DNA of 64,000 nt, taken from positions 124,001 to 188,000 of the forward strand of contig CAJJDO010000104.1 in the NCBI GenBank assembly GCA_905183005.1, in the 5' to 3' direction. The notes under the pieces were generated by a model. It worked only from the letters and a program-made list of their open reading frames with translations. It was not told the DNA's origin and ran no database searches. The first letter of the stretch is position 1; every line of letters starts with the position of its first letter. The DNA comes from Paramecium pentaurelia. Lineage: Eukaryota > Ciliophora > Oligohymenophorea > Peniculida > Parameciidae. The position numbers and the translations under genes are program-made. This document shows positions 1 to 12,315 of the stretch, one piece after another.

Positions 1-576
1 CAAAGTTCTTTATTCAATAGGTCCATTCAACATCTCAAAAGTTACTGCTCTTTGATATATATCTGCTTTTGAAAAGTTAATCTAAAATTTATTAGAAAGA
101 CATTCAAAGAAACACAAATTATTAGTCCATGTACATTTAATTACTTCATTACAACTACCTAATAAATGTTTTATATATAATATACCTTTAGGATAAACAA
201 ATCTTTATAGATATCCTTTAGTGTTATCTGATATTTTGGAAGTCAACAATTAATATAATAAGTGTTATGACAAATACTCAAAAGTTGTTAAATTTTTAGT
301 CTTATTTATCCAAATAGCACAAATTAAATGTTAATCTTCTTTATCTGTTACAAATTCATTCAGGATGTCTTCCCAATTAAGTTTTGATTTGCTTTTTCTC
401 ATTATTTGAGAATCATGACTGTAATACCAGAAATATGGTTATCCTTAAATGATCTCAATAGTATCTGGAATATCTATTTTTATATTGTTTCTAAATATTG
501 GATCTTGTAACCATAACAAATGAAATAGATTAAAGTTAAATCCATTTTCATCCAAAACAAATCTTTAAAAACTCAT
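1..576 (-). CDS. Hypothetical protein, 3' end outside window
   Basis: A minus-strand frame opens with ATG at 576 (MSFQRFVLDENGFNFNLF...) and stays open for 192 codons to the window edge when TAA/TAG are read as Gln. The visible part is rich in aromatic and hydrophobic residues (LFHLLWLQDPIF; GILYIKHLLG), with no clear signal peptide and no motif I recognise. It lies about 210 bp downstream of the CAF-1 p60 gene on the same strand. The C-terminus is missing, so neither full length nor function can be given. Even codon composition and the absence of TGA support a real gene; the product is unknown. Confidence 0.6.
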
Positions 577-785
577 TCTTCTTTTATTAAAATTATAAAA
601 ATAATAAAGTTTAAATAGAAATCATAAAATATATTATCCAAACTAAATTTGAGAACTTCAAATATATATAATCAAATAGGATATCTATTTTCAATCTAAA
701 AAATTAGAATTTATAATAAAATTAAACAAATTCAGAATTTTAAAGTATTAAGTTTTCTTATATTGATAAGAATAATAAAGATAAA

Positions 786-2258
786 TCATATCTAATTCTA
801 TTAATTTATCTACAATGTTTTAGGTATAATCACTTTTTTCTTTTTTCCATCTTAAGTCTCTTTATATTCAACTCTTTATTCAGTTACAATATCTTATGTT
901 TTAGATTCTTCATTTTTCTTTGGAACTTCCTCTTCCTCTATTTTATCATTATTATATAACACTCTAATATACTCAGGTAATTCTAATTTTAATATAAGAT
1001 TTTACATTCAATTGGAACTTCTTAACCAAAGTATCCCTCCTCAATTTATACAAAAGAACAAAAGCCATCACATGAACTTACAGCAATCAAGTTAGACCCT
1101 TTAATAATGAATATATATGATACCTTTAAAACAAATATCAGTTATTGAGGCATAATGAAGATTTCCAAAAATAGCTAAAGGAATTGGACTATCAGTTGAA
1201 TAAAGTAATAAGGAATCAATTGTTCCTATTGCAAAAATCATTTTATATGGTAAATCTATCAATGGTTATTAAATATCTTAATTTCTATTAAAGTATTTAG
1301 AGCAAAATCTTATAACTAAGGCAGGAGTTTTGGTTGGTAAAAAGAAACATGGAACTTAAGGAGATTATCTTAAGAATCCATAAGCACCCATAATAGGTTT
1401 ATTATCAACCCAGAATTCAGCAGCAGGCAAAATATAAAATGAACCATCAGGACTCCAATCTGGTCTTCTTACAAAAGTGAATAAACTAGTTTCACCTAAA
1501 AATATTCCATTTTATTTTTTCTCTTCTATTTATTATTATTATTATTATTCTTATGATGTTTATTATTATATATCTGTTTTTTAGGCATTTTCTAATTTTC
1601 TGACAACATGTTATGGATAAAATTGTAAACTATTTATGTTTTTTTTTTATGCTTTTAATACTTTCCATACTCTTGCTGTTCTATCCTGACTTAATGATAC
1701 TATAGATTTAAGTCTTGGATCAATTGTAATTCCTTAAACATATGCTGTATGTCCATCTAATGTTTATAATTATTTTTATTTCTTAACATTCCAAACAATT
1801 ACATATTTATCTAGTCCACCTGATACTAAAATTTCACCATTTTTTGACCATTATAGATCATAGATTTCTTTGCAATGTCCAGTTAATATTGAAAATGGCC
1901 ACCATTATAATCTAGGTTCAGATTAACCAAATGTTTATCTCACTTATTAGTTCCAAATAATTATTTTATAATCATCAGAACCAGATGCAAAATATTTACC
2001 ATTTGGTGAGAATTTTAAACAATTAACAGTTTAGTCATGACCATAATTAATTGCTCCAGCAAATTCAACTATTTTAGTTGAATTTTCTAATATTGTCCAC
2101 ATTTTAATCACTCCAACATCTTCACTTAGATTATCTTTTTCAGCTATTTTAGAATCTGAACCTCCTGTCAATAATAAATTCTATGTTGGATGAATTGCAA
2201 TTGCCATTATTCGTTCTTTATCTCCATGCCAAATTATATTAGGAATGACTAACTTCAT
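786..2258 (-). CDS. CHAF1B: Chromatin assembly factor 1 p60 subunit (CHAF1B/Cac2-like WD40 protein)
   Basis: WD40 beta-propeller subunit of CAF-1, which deposits H3-H4 behind replication forks. About 474 aa after removal of two introns (25 nt near 1113-1137; 23 nt at 983-1005). The start MKLVIPNIIWHGDKERIMAI matches the family's opening (MKVxxxxIxWHxxxPVxSxD). WD units follow: HDQTVNCLKFSPNGKYFAS, GHCKEIYDLQWSKNGEILVS, DGHTAYVQGITIDPRLKSI. Then comes the p60-specific section FVRRPDWSPDGSFYILPAAE, LLLYSTDSPIPLAIFGNLHY and a GFCSFV strand. The tail has a KKKKVIIPKTL box like that before the family's C-terminus. A Gln-rich insert (about residues 210-225, many TAA/TAG) sits between blades. The alternative, HIRA, is much longer and lacks the PxxIFGNLHY segment. 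Confidence 0.88.
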
Positions 2259-2318
2259 GTTTAATTAATTAAAATATTAGGCGCGTAATTTAATTATATA
2301 CAAATATATATATATATA

Positions 2319-3560
2319 TCATTCTAAATCAGGTATATCATCATCTATTTATTATGTTAATTTTGCTTATGCTTTTTATATTAATAAATCTAAATTTTAT
2401 CTCTCTTATTTCTATTTAATTTCTAATTTTTTTATCTATTCTTATTATTTTTATTGATCCTCTTTTTTCTTTCTCTCAGCTATTTATTTTAATAATTCAT
2501 TAGGATTCACTTTTGGCATTGTAATAACTAATTCCCCTGTAATTTCTGATCTTTAAATCTTAGATTTTTCAGAAAACACTTCCTCATCCAATCTAATCTA
2601 TGTAAGCTTGTCTTTCACTCTTACAGACACATAAGTAGGATTCACATTTACTTTAACTAATGAAGTGTCTAGATATTTAGGAATATTCATTTTAAATATG
2701 ACATTTTCTGGATCTTCCCAATTATTTACTTAAGGTTTATAACCTCCCTCATCACATTATCTAATTCTTCCATCATTCATATATATTGGTGTTTCTTATT
2801 TTACTTTAAATTTCTCTGGATTTCTTTATCTTTCTTTTTACTCTCTATATTTATATTTAAATTTAATTACTTTTCTTTTGCTTATATCAAATACATCTCC
2901 TTACGTGTTTCTGGTGTATATGCTACTTTATCTTCACTATTTGGATTCATTTCTTTTCTAATCTTCTCCTCATGGATTCTTTACTCTTCTTTAATCTTCT
3001 CTTCCTCAATTGCATAAATTAATTCCTTTTATAATTATGGTAATATTTATTTTGCCTTTATCCTTTCTGTATGTGTTATTTCTTTGCCATCTAATGAATG
3101 AAGAGAATCTACTTAACCAATCACATAGTCTCTATATCCTTGCCAACTATTCAATATTATTACAAATAATTTACTCAGTGCATGGATTTCCTGTTAAATA
3201 TAACTCTTTTAATCTACATTTTTGTAAACATTATACAGATTTCTCTAAATTTTATAAATCCACAAAATTGACTGTCAAATCAAGTTTCATTAAAGATTCA
3301 CAATTCTCAATACCTTCTATTAATTTGATATTATTTAATGCTAAATTTAAATATTCCAATTCTCTTAATTTATATAAGTTTTCCATCTTCTCTATTATAT
3401 TATTTTGTAACAATAATATTTTCAAATGTCTACAATACACATCTAAATTTTCAATTTTCACTAACTCTTCTTAATGAATTGAAATTTCTTCTAAATTTGT
3501 TAACATCATTTCATTATGCTCTGCCCTTTTTCTTAATAATTCCTAAGTAATTCTAGACAT
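2319..3560 (-). CDS. DNAAF11: Dynein axonemal assembly factor 11 (LRRC6/TILB/Seahorse)
   Basis: Cytoplasmic co-chaperone that helps pre-assemble outer and inner dynein arms of cilia. About 395 aa with two introns (28 and 26 nt). The order matches LRRC6: N-terminal MSRITQELLRKRAEHNEMML, then SDS22-like leucine-rich repeats (CRHLKILLLQNNIIEKMENL, LEYLNLALNNIKLIEGIENC, SLMKLDLTVNFVDL, KELYLTGNPC), an LRR cap with YRDYVIGQVDSLHSLDGKEI, a charged coiled coil with a YTPETRKEM motif, and a C-terminal CS/p23-like domain (IPKYLDTSLVKVNVNPTYVS; ITGELVITMPKVNP). It ends DDIPDLE. Spacing of 39 bp to the next gene upstream on the same strand is typical here. Multiciliated Paramecium would need this factor. 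Confidence 0.93.
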
Positions 3561-3599
3561 TTTTAATATTATTTATAAATAATTAAAAATCAAATATTC

Positions 3600-5827
3600 T
3601 CATTCATTCTAAATTTCTTATTTTACTTCTTCTTCTTCTTATTTATTATGGCCATATTTTTCATTACTTCTCCTCTATCTTCTTTATTTTTGTTTCTAAA
3701 GTTTCTAAGCTTTTATATTAACCAAACTATTTGTTCCATTTATTTATTCATCTAATTTTTCTTTTAATGCTTTGATTGCATAATTTTTATTTGTTTCAAG
3801 ATCTCTACTTTTTTAACATTTAATTTATATTCCAGTTGGTTTATGAGTCAATTAAACACAATTTGAAGTTTTATTTATTGCTTAACCTCCAGGACCTCCA
3901 CCCTTAATGTATTTCCAATCTAAATCAGTCTATTAGATTTCAACAGGTTTTCTATTCATTTTCATTTCTTTAATGGATATAAAGGCATAAAATTTAGAAT
4001 ATTACTTTAAAATATTAATCATTTTAATAATCATTATTTAATCACAATTTTTCTATGAGTTATAAATTAATCTCTCTCTTATTGTTAGCTGTGTCTTTCT
4101 GTAAGAAAATTTAGACGTTTATTTTCTAAATAATTTGCAATAATTACAAAAATCATCTTCCATATGGGGTTCATTGTTATTTAAATTTTATATGTTTAAT
4201 TTGAAATCAAATTTTTTATGATTTTATATGGACTAAGTAGCCATTTAAATATATTTTTTGACTATATCATCTGTTTTTTAAGAATTAATATTCAAAACCT
4301 TTGATTAACTGTGATTTGCTTATTGATGTTAAGACTTTGTACCTAAATCAATAGCAGTTGTCTTCTTTGAATATTATGATTTAGCTTTTGAATTACTATT
4401 CATCTTGAAAGTTGTAAGAGTATTATATTATGAGGGTAACATATAATTAAATTCAGGTTTCTTTTGTTATTCTGCATTTTATGAACTTCTTATTTTTAAA
4501 TCATGTAATTTATTAAATAAATCTTCAGCAATAGGTAATTATTTTGTATTTCTATCAGTAAGTGAACCTCCTTTTGTAATTTTATCTAATTAATTTTAAT
4601 TTATTTTTTTTTATTAAATATTAATAGGTTAATATGCTTTTTTTAATTATTCTTATCTTTAAGATATATTTTAAATACTACCATTATTATTATTATTATT
4701 TTAATCCTATTTAATACTCTTTTAAGAACCTTAGAATCCTTATATGACAGTAGATGTACTTGCAACAATTAAATCTTAAGAAATAGTTGATCTTAGTTAT
4801 CGATTTGTATTTCCTTAATATTCTCTAAGCATCTTTTAAATTACTTAATTATTATCAATTTTCTATGTTTTATTTTTATCATCTTAATCAATATGTTCAA
4901 TAGGAGCAGATACATATTCCTGAAATTAATCTACTTATTAATCAACTGAATCCTTAATTTTAGACATTTTAAAACTGGATTAAGAATGTTTAGATTCACT
5001 TTTAGAATTAGCAAGTATTGCTAAAATATATAAATATATAATTACCTTTCTTTTCACGTAAATCAATATGATTAGTTCTTCGTTTAACACTTTTAAGAGC
5101 ATGTAAATCTTTTATGATATTAGTAGAAATGATTTATTAACTTTAAGGAGGGGATCTTAAATAAAAGTGTGATGGTAATTTTTTAAGTTAGTTACTCATT
5201 TAATTTATAATGAGATATTGTTTATCTAGCATCTCATTTAATTATTAGGTTTCTTCTTGAATATTAATGATATTTAAGCCTTTAAAATCTAGACGACTAA
5301 GTTTCTTTGGTTTGTCTTATGACGAATATATGTCATGTTCTTCAGTTTCATAACTGATTTATGATTTTGAGGATAGTTTTGAATTAAGAACGTTGTTAAT
5401 AACGATATGATTATTTGATTTATTTGAATGCTCACTTTGTTGGACTCTCTAATAATAGAGTTTATCAATTCGCTTATTCCTCTTAATCATCAGTTGATGT
5501 TAATCGACAATCAAAAGATAGGGATGTAAATCTTTGTAATTGGTCACATAAAATTCAGTCAATATATCAATTCTTGGTTTGACTTCTTCCTACTTATAAT
5601 ATCTACAATTTAAGGAAGTTCAACTACCTTTTCATGAATTCCTATTGCTCATCTAATATCAGATAATCCTTATAATAAATTACATGAGGAGCGTTTGTAA
5701 TTTAAGAAAGGATTTCATTTATAGGTTTAGCGAAATAGAAATTGAATGCTTCAAAATATTTGGTTTGTAATTTATCCAATATTAGTTACTATGTACTTTA
5801 TCGACACAATTTACAATTATTCTTCAT
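3600..5827 (-). CDS. Long ciliate protein ending in a GGQ (MTRFR/C12orf65-like) domain
   Basis: One continuous frame of about 725 codons, after removing introns at 5603-5627 and 5021-5045 (25 nt each), runs from ATG 5827 to TGA at 3600-3602. The last ~130 residues are a class-I release-factor-like GGQ domain: DLDWKYIKGGGPGGQAINKT, then SNCVQLTHKPTGI and a basic tail. That is the pattern of mitochondrial MTRFR (C12orf65), which rescues stalled mitoribosomes. The upstream ~590 residues begin MKNNCKLCRQSTQQLILDKL, carry a second CxxC (DDFCNYCKLF) and are otherwise charged, Gln-rich and unrecognised. Just before the GGQ part lies MIIKMINILKQYSKFYAFIS, which looks like a mitochondrial presequence. 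A separate gene starting at 4034 (or 4022) is therefore possible, but no TGA separates the two parts. Domain call strong; gene model uncertain. Confidence 0.6.
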
Positions 5828-5862
5828 TTAACTCAAAATTATCTATAAAATTAATACAAAAA

Positions 5863-7383
5863 ATGAAAAAGCTAAAAAGTAAATTGGAAAGCACAAATAC
5901 AGATAGTTTTGGTATTTCTGGAAGTGATTTTACAAGAACATAGAAATCTCATCATAAATATTTGATAAGTAGTACAATGAAGATGTAAACAGAATCAACA
6001 GAATAATTAAAATTGGATTTACCTCCTGTTATGAATATGCCTTTTCAAAATAAGATAAGGTCATAGAAGCGATCTCGAAATATGTTAAGAACTAGTGATT
6101 TATTCAATGTTTATAAGGCACCTTAAACATTGGTAACAAATCCTGAAATATTATTAAAAAAGACAAGATAATATCAAATATCATAAACCATAATAAAGTG
6201 TTATTCAGATGAAATTATGGTTTTGAAAGATCAGTAGAATTTAGATGAATAAGAAATTGAAAATTCCATTTCTAAATATCTAAATGAAGCAATACAAAGT
6301 TTGGAAATATTAATTAAAAAGTTATAGAACTTATTATAATACAAATAAAATAGAGAGAAAAGTGAATAGGAAATGAAAGAAATAATGTAGGAATGTTTTA
6401 AACAAAAAAATTTATGTATATAATAAAGGTTTTGTTATATATTTGGTAAAATGGAACAACTTTTTTTTAATCCATTATCAGGAGCTATTTATTATAAATT
6501 ATGCAAAAGATTATCGGACAATGAAATATATTATAGGAATAAGATGAAAGCTTACAGAGGATTAGGTGAATGTTTATTAAGAGTAAGACCAAAATTAAGT
6601 TAGTTATATTTTACTAAATATTTAATGTCAGCATGGAAATTGAATGAAAAGAATCATGAATTATATGCTTATGATTTATTAGGTAAATATTATTTTTATG
6701 TTGGTCAAATTGAAAAAGCAAAGTAATTTCATGATAAAATGATAGGAGGTTATTGTGAAGTATGTAATAACTAATAATAATTGTAGGTTCCTGATTCTAG
6801 AGTTAGAATATTGGCTTAAAGTCGTTTAGAATAGGGAAGTTTATCAAATAGAATTAATAGGGAACATTAAGTTGTTGATATTGATGTTATAACATCTGAT
6901 GATGAATGTTATGAAATTGTTTTAACCTAACCTTAATAGATTAAAGTAGCCACAGTTAGTAATGTCAAATATTTCTAAAGAAAGATTCCTGATTCTAAAT
7001 AAGTAAAAGAAGAAGCAAATACAAATATTAGATAGAAGAAACCTAAATATAATTCGCAACTTTTAGAAATTGGAGGAGAATTTGATATGTCTAAATTAGT
7101 TATATCTAATCCTCATCTCAATATAGGAGCCATAAAGGATAGAGTTTTATTGAGTCATATGAGTCCAAATAGAAAATTAGAAATGTATTAATATCTTTGT
7201 TTGGCCAGTGATAAAAATGCTTTCAATAATGTTAATCTACTCTCTGGATTATATGACAAATTTGAAATTAGTAAAATCAATAAATATTTAAATAAATTGA
7301 TATCATTATTGAGTACAGTATAATAATGGTTAATGAATTAATAAAAATAAAAGTAAGTTACTCGTAGATTCGCTTTAGTTTGA
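5863..7383 (+). CDS. TPR-like hypothetical protein
   Basis: Intronless frame of 506 codons from ATG 5863 (MKKLKSKLESTNTDS...) to TGA 7381-7383. The middle third (about residues 150-300) is helical with TPR-like spacing, for example YAYDLLGKYYFYVGQIEKAK. A conserved-looking patch, NPHLNIGAIKDRVLLSHMSP, lies near residue 420. The flanks are polar and Gln-rich. It is divergent from the GGQ gene, with only 35 bp between the two ATGs, so the true start may be one of the downstream Mets (for example near 5978). TPRs suggest a scaffolding role; I do not recognise the family. Confidence 0.65.
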
Positions 7384-7442
7384 ATTTTATATATATATAT
7401 ATATATTTAATTTATATACTAATTTATATTTTTTATTTTATT

Positions 7443-8533
7443 ATGTCCAACCGAAATACAAAATCTAAGAGCCCTAACATTAAAAAACCATAAAATTTTG
7501 ACAAAGATTTAATGAAATATCTTATTTTATAAAAGATAACAAAACCTTCTTAAACAGTTGAAATGATCACCAAAACTTAACCGGATGAAGATTTAGAGGT
7601 TGATGATTTTAAATAAGAAATAGAAATTAAGTATTCTATAATATCTAAATATATTTTATAGATTTAAGAAATGTAAAATCAATCACTCTTTCAAATTTCC
7701 TAAAGAAAATTATGAATCTTCATCTGATAATTCTCTTTCTTCTCTTAAAGATGTTACTCTCTATTAATTAAATTCAGACAATATAGAACATCTCACAGAT
7801 GCAACATAACCATAATTTATCAAACTCCTTAATGAAAGACTAATTAAATTAACAGATTAGATTTTAGATGATAATCTTTCAATTCAAAAACCAATCCCAA
7901 ATCTTAAATCTTCAAGGTTGATCTCCTAATAAATATCAAGATTATAGAAAGTACGTGGTCAGAACCTATCCAATTCTTCCTTAGCTAAATAGAATGATTT
8001 AACTGTTGCAACCCAAGGTCGAGAAAGTGTGACAAATAAACCTAATTCTAATATAGGTTTTAGAGCAACACCAACCTTATCCTCAGAAAAGAAGAATCAA
8101 TCCAAACCAATTCAACAAATATTGAAAATTGCATAATAATAAAAGTAGTTAAATAATAATATCAAGTAATTAATATTTGGTTATCATAGTAATTCATTCT
8201 ATAAAAGAACTGCATAAGGTAATAATGGTTACTTAAACAGTAATAATTATGCTGGTGATAAAAAAAACATTGAAAACATCAAAATTAAGACAGAATATGA
8301 TGATTAAGATGGAAATTTAAATTAATTTTACATACTTCCAAAATCAAGGTACATATTAATTTTATAATTCTCTCCTTTTAAGACCTAAAAATAGAGAATC
8401 CAATACTAAATTAAAAAAATAAGATAGTTCTTAAGGTCATAAAATGTTAAATTATACTATAGACAGCCATATTTTAGAATAATTAAGAGGTACAAGGAAT
8501 GCTAAAAGTTAAAACAAAAATTATAAAAATTGA
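7443..8533 (+). CDS. Hypothetical low-complexity protein
   Basis: ATG 7443 to TGA 8531-8533, 341 aa after two introns (7631-7661, 31 nt; 8349-8382, 34 nt) that restore frame exactly. The sequence is Ser/Asn/Lys/Gln-rich and probably disordered, starting MSNRNTKSKSPNIKKP and ending with a basic tail. No catalytic motif, signal peptide or membrane span is visible. It lies 59 bp after the TPR-like gene on the same strand. Both introns contain features that force removal (frame or stop), which supports expression as a spliced mRNA. Function unknown. Confidence 0.6.
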
Positions 8534-8690
8534 TTTAATTATTTATTTATAATTTGTGCTTTTTTTCTTATAAATTCATACTATATTAGCTTGATTTAAA
8601 ATCATCATAATTTAAAGAGGAATTTATAATATAATCGTAATAATAAAGAAAGATGTTTATAAAAACGGATTTGTGTTTAATAATTATTTA

Positions 8691-9865
8691 ATGAAAACAT
8701 TCATTGGGTTTACATTGTTGTATTTGATATTGGCAAAGTATATTATGCATACAATAACATAGTTAAGGAATTCAATTAATTTAATAGGATAAATTACATC
8801 CAATCTCAAAAATCATACTTGGATTGTCAGATATATAATCAAAAGATTTCAATTTCTAATAATTATTTGTTGCTTTAGATGAATTGGCACAATCCTTCTA
8901 AACAAGAATAAATGATGAGAATACTTCTTATGAATAAGATTAGTAATCATATTTTTCAGATGTCTAATTCTATGAGAATTAAATTAATGACTTTAAGAAC
9001 AAAGTTTATTATAATCATTAACTCATAGATTGCACAATTAGAAATTGAAATCAAAGAATTAAGTGATGAAGGTTTACGTTTATAAACATTTTTAACTGAA
9101 GCTAATTAGGATTTAAATGATGGAATTAAATTATTAGCATAAAAGGAATAATAAATCAACTCAGATAATACAGTGTTTGAATAGTAAAATTAAGAATATG
9201 CTGATACAATCAATATTCTTGATTAAGCTATTACATTACTTAATGAAATCAAAGATGAAACTTCATTAATCTAAAAAAAAGAACATATTAAAGAAATCTC
9301 TTAAAATATGCATAAAAGGTATTTACTTGTATATATATTATAATTTTTAGTATGAAAAAATTATCAGCAAAAAGAGTATTTTATTAACCTTTAGTAAATT
9401 TATTTACATAATTATCTTAAAATAACTATTTAGATTAAGAAAATCTTAATAAAGTTATTAATTTTATGAATTAACTTAGATAAAATCTTATTGATGCTTA
9501 AACATCATTATAAAATTAACATGAATCATAATCTAAATTATAATAAGATATATTATCAGAAACTTAAGCAAAAGTTAGTGGAATTTAAGATGTTTTAATT
9601 CCATTATTAGGAACTGAAATATCAATTAAATAATCTGAAATAAGAACATTAAGTTCAATATTATAAGATGCATAAAGTAATTTATCTGATGCTTAAGATA
9701 ATCTTGTTGCAACTTAAAATAGATGGATTGAAAGGTAATAAATTATTATTAAAATATATTAGAACTGCAACACATAACAATTTATTGTAATAATACAATA
9801 ATGAATTATTAGCTATTAAAGAAGCAGAAAATGCATTAAAGAAAGGTGGTATTTTTAGATAATGA
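8691..9865 (+). CDS. Trichocyst matrix protein (TMP family)
   Basis: Secreted structural protein of trichocysts, the exocytotic dart organelles of Paramecium. 354 aa from ATG 8691 after four introns (25, 25, 32 and 28 nt). The N-terminus MKTFIGFTLLYLILA is a signal peptide. The rest is almost wholly alpha-helical and Gln/Asp/Asn-rich, as in TMPs, which form paired coiled coils after processing. Typical TMP phrases are IQDVLIPLLGTEISIKQSEI, LSSILQDAQSNLSDAQDNL and a conserved WIERTATHNNLLQQYNNEL near the C-terminus. TMPs form large multigene families in Paramecium, so an exact orthologue (T1, T2, T4 and so on) is not assigned. The nearest alternative is another secretory-granule lattice protein of the same superfamily. 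Confidence 0.85.
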
Positions 9866-10865
9866 TTTTTGTTTTAATCAAAAATAATTATTAATAAAGT
9901 AAAATTTATAGTACTAATATTGCAATTTAATTAAATCAACTTCTTCAAAAAATAAATCTAGGTCTATTTTATCACCTTTTGCTATTATCCTTTTTTTTAT
10001 CTATTAATAATTGTAGAATGTAAAGTTATTAATATTTTTAATTTACTTTTTAAATATTTGTTTATTCTTAGATTAAGATCTTTAGTTTTAATAATAAATT
10101 ATAAAAAAATCAACTTAAAAAAATTTATGTATCCTTTATATAAAATTATTTTATTAAAATCAATATATTTATCTTATTTAATTTAAAATGCAAATTTAGA
10201 TATTATAGAATTCTTATTCTTATAATTTATTCTTTTGAGTTGATTTAAACATTTTTGATTCATAATTCATAACTTTGATTATGAATATATATATCAAAAA
10301 ATATTGAACATTTAAGAATCATTTAGTATAATAAAATGAATTTGATAAATATGATATTGTAAGGTTAGCTTCAGTTACAAAAATTGAGTAAATATATTAA
10401 TAAGATTCTTTAAGACTCTCTTTTTTTATAAAACTTTTTGATATTTATTAATTTAATAAAGAAAATAAAAAATAGTAAATAAAAAGATAAAAATTCAATA
10501 TAAAACAAATATTTTTGGTCTTTTTGATTTTTGATTCTAGAAATTATAACGTGTAGGCCTTCATGAGTAAACAATTAAATTTTGATAATCCTGCAAATAG
10601 TTTATTATGATTCGGAGGAGAATATGTTAGAATTTCAGAATATGCATCAATAGAAATGAAAGATTTAGTTTTTCAGTGGATCTATTGAGAAGGGCTACTA
10701 TAAAATAACTTAAGTGGAGTAGTTTTTATAAGGATTCTGGTTTGTTATAATTAGTAATACTATAAAAATATATATCTTTCTAATAATCAAAAAAAATAAA
10801 TTTGTTTTATAATTCTAAATGATGATTATATAAATAATCAAAAAGATAAAAAATATCACCCACTT
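9866..10865. other. 1-kb gap between TMP and RING genes; possible gene relic
   Basis: Mostly featureless AT-rich DNA with homopolymer runs. The stretch 10555-10745 is less AT-biased and reads in pieces as protein (GGEYVRISEYASIEMKDLVF, then a TGA). It has no intact frame, and I could place no intron to rescue it. It may be a decayed exon or an undetected short gene. Nothing else is supported. Confidence 0.3.
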
Positions 10866-12292
10866 ATGAATCGTTCATAAGAAGAGATTAATTCAAGGGA
10901 AACAGATAAAGAAGTTAAATTATTGATTAATTCTATAGTTAACAAAAGAAGTTATCAGAATTTGTATTTTTAATTGTGTTTGCTAATTTTACATGTTAAT
11001 CTTTAGTTGTAAATTAATCTGGTAATTTGATTCTAAATACGTAATAATATTTGCTTGGTTCATGGATTTAGTCACTTTTGTTATTATTATGCTTGATAGA
11101 AATATAGGCAAAGTTTTGTCTTTGGTTTACTTTTTAGAGAAAGTATTGAGCATATCATTTAAGGTAAAATCATTTATTTTATGATTATAAGATTACTATA
11201 GTAATTCACTTTGAAGTATAAGAAATTAAACTATATTATGTACCAATAGCTTAATTATTAATTACTATTGGATTATTTCTTTTTTAGGTACTCCATCATG
11301 ATTTATCTAAAAGAAAGCATATCATTGTAATATATTATTTTATTTATTAGATAGCTCATTCTTATTCTATTCTTTATGTGATCTAACTACTACTCTTAAC
11401 TTTAAAGTGGAACAAACTATTTGAATACACTTACTATCAAACATTCATAATAGCATGGACAGCCCTAGGAATAAATACATTCCTGATAGTATTATTATTG
11501 ATAACTATGGTTGAAAATTGTTTCCTCAAAAATATACCCTAAATAAATGGTATGACAATAATAGTATAAAGGAACAATCATTTTTTGGTTTGTATTTTAC
11601 ATTTTTGGATTAACAATCCTTCCTTTCTTTTTATTAAAGACTATTTGTCAATTTTATGAAGAGGAAACTAAATAAAGTAATATTTTATTGGCGTCTATTA
11701 TTGTTTTAGTCAGTATTTTAATATATCTCTTTTTATTTATTTTCTTTACTTTAAAAATGAGGAAAAAATTAATGTATAATAATTCTATTACTTTAGTGTT
11801 GTATTATAATTTGAGAATAGATAAAATAATATATAAAAAATACCATCAAATACTAATGCTTCAAAAAAATGGAGAAAATTAAAAATTCCAATTATGTTCA
11901 TTAGGATTTCAGCATCCTATTATAAAATGCTTACTCGATAATCATCTATAGATACTAGTACTCGTAATACTAGTTCTATTCCTATATGCAGTGATGTATT
12001 AAGACCAGATTCACTTAACTTTCGTCAATCACCATTCTAAACATTAGGGAAATAAATGAAACCAAAACCAAAAAATTAAGATTCAGGAGATTATTGTTTA
12101 ATTTGTTTTGAAAATGAACCTGATGTAGTATTACATCCATGTAATCATGGAGGTATTTGTAATAGTTGTTCTGAAAATCTTATAAAAACAACTAAACAAT
12201 GTTTTCTTTGTAGATCAGAAATTAGATATGCATTAAAATTTAATCAAAAAGATGGAGAAATGTTAGAAGCTACTGATGTATAAAAAGTTTGA
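10866..12292 (+). CDS. Multi-pass membrane RING-finger protein (putative E3 ubiquitin ligase)
   Basis: 441 aa after four introns (31, 28, 22 and 20 nt) that close the frame exactly. Residues ~30-290 hold about seven or eight hydrophobic spans (for example YVIIFAWFMDLVTFVIIML, LLITIGLFLF, FIIAWTALGINTFLIVLLL, ASIIVLVSILIYLFLFIFF). After a Ser/Thr-rich linker, the C-terminus has a C3HC4 RING: YCLICFENEPDVVLHPCNHG, then GICNSC and CFLCRSEI. Known RINGs of this layout transfer ubiquitin at membranes; substrate and compartment are not indicated here. The stop lies 23 bp from the stop of the convergent NEK gene. The family is large in ciliates. Confidence 0.82.
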
Positions 12293-12315
12293 ATTACAAA
12301 TCATATATTCTATTA

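Noticed and set aside
3010..3474. 154-codon plus-strand ORF.
   Set aside because: Antisense shadow of the DNAAF11 LRR region.
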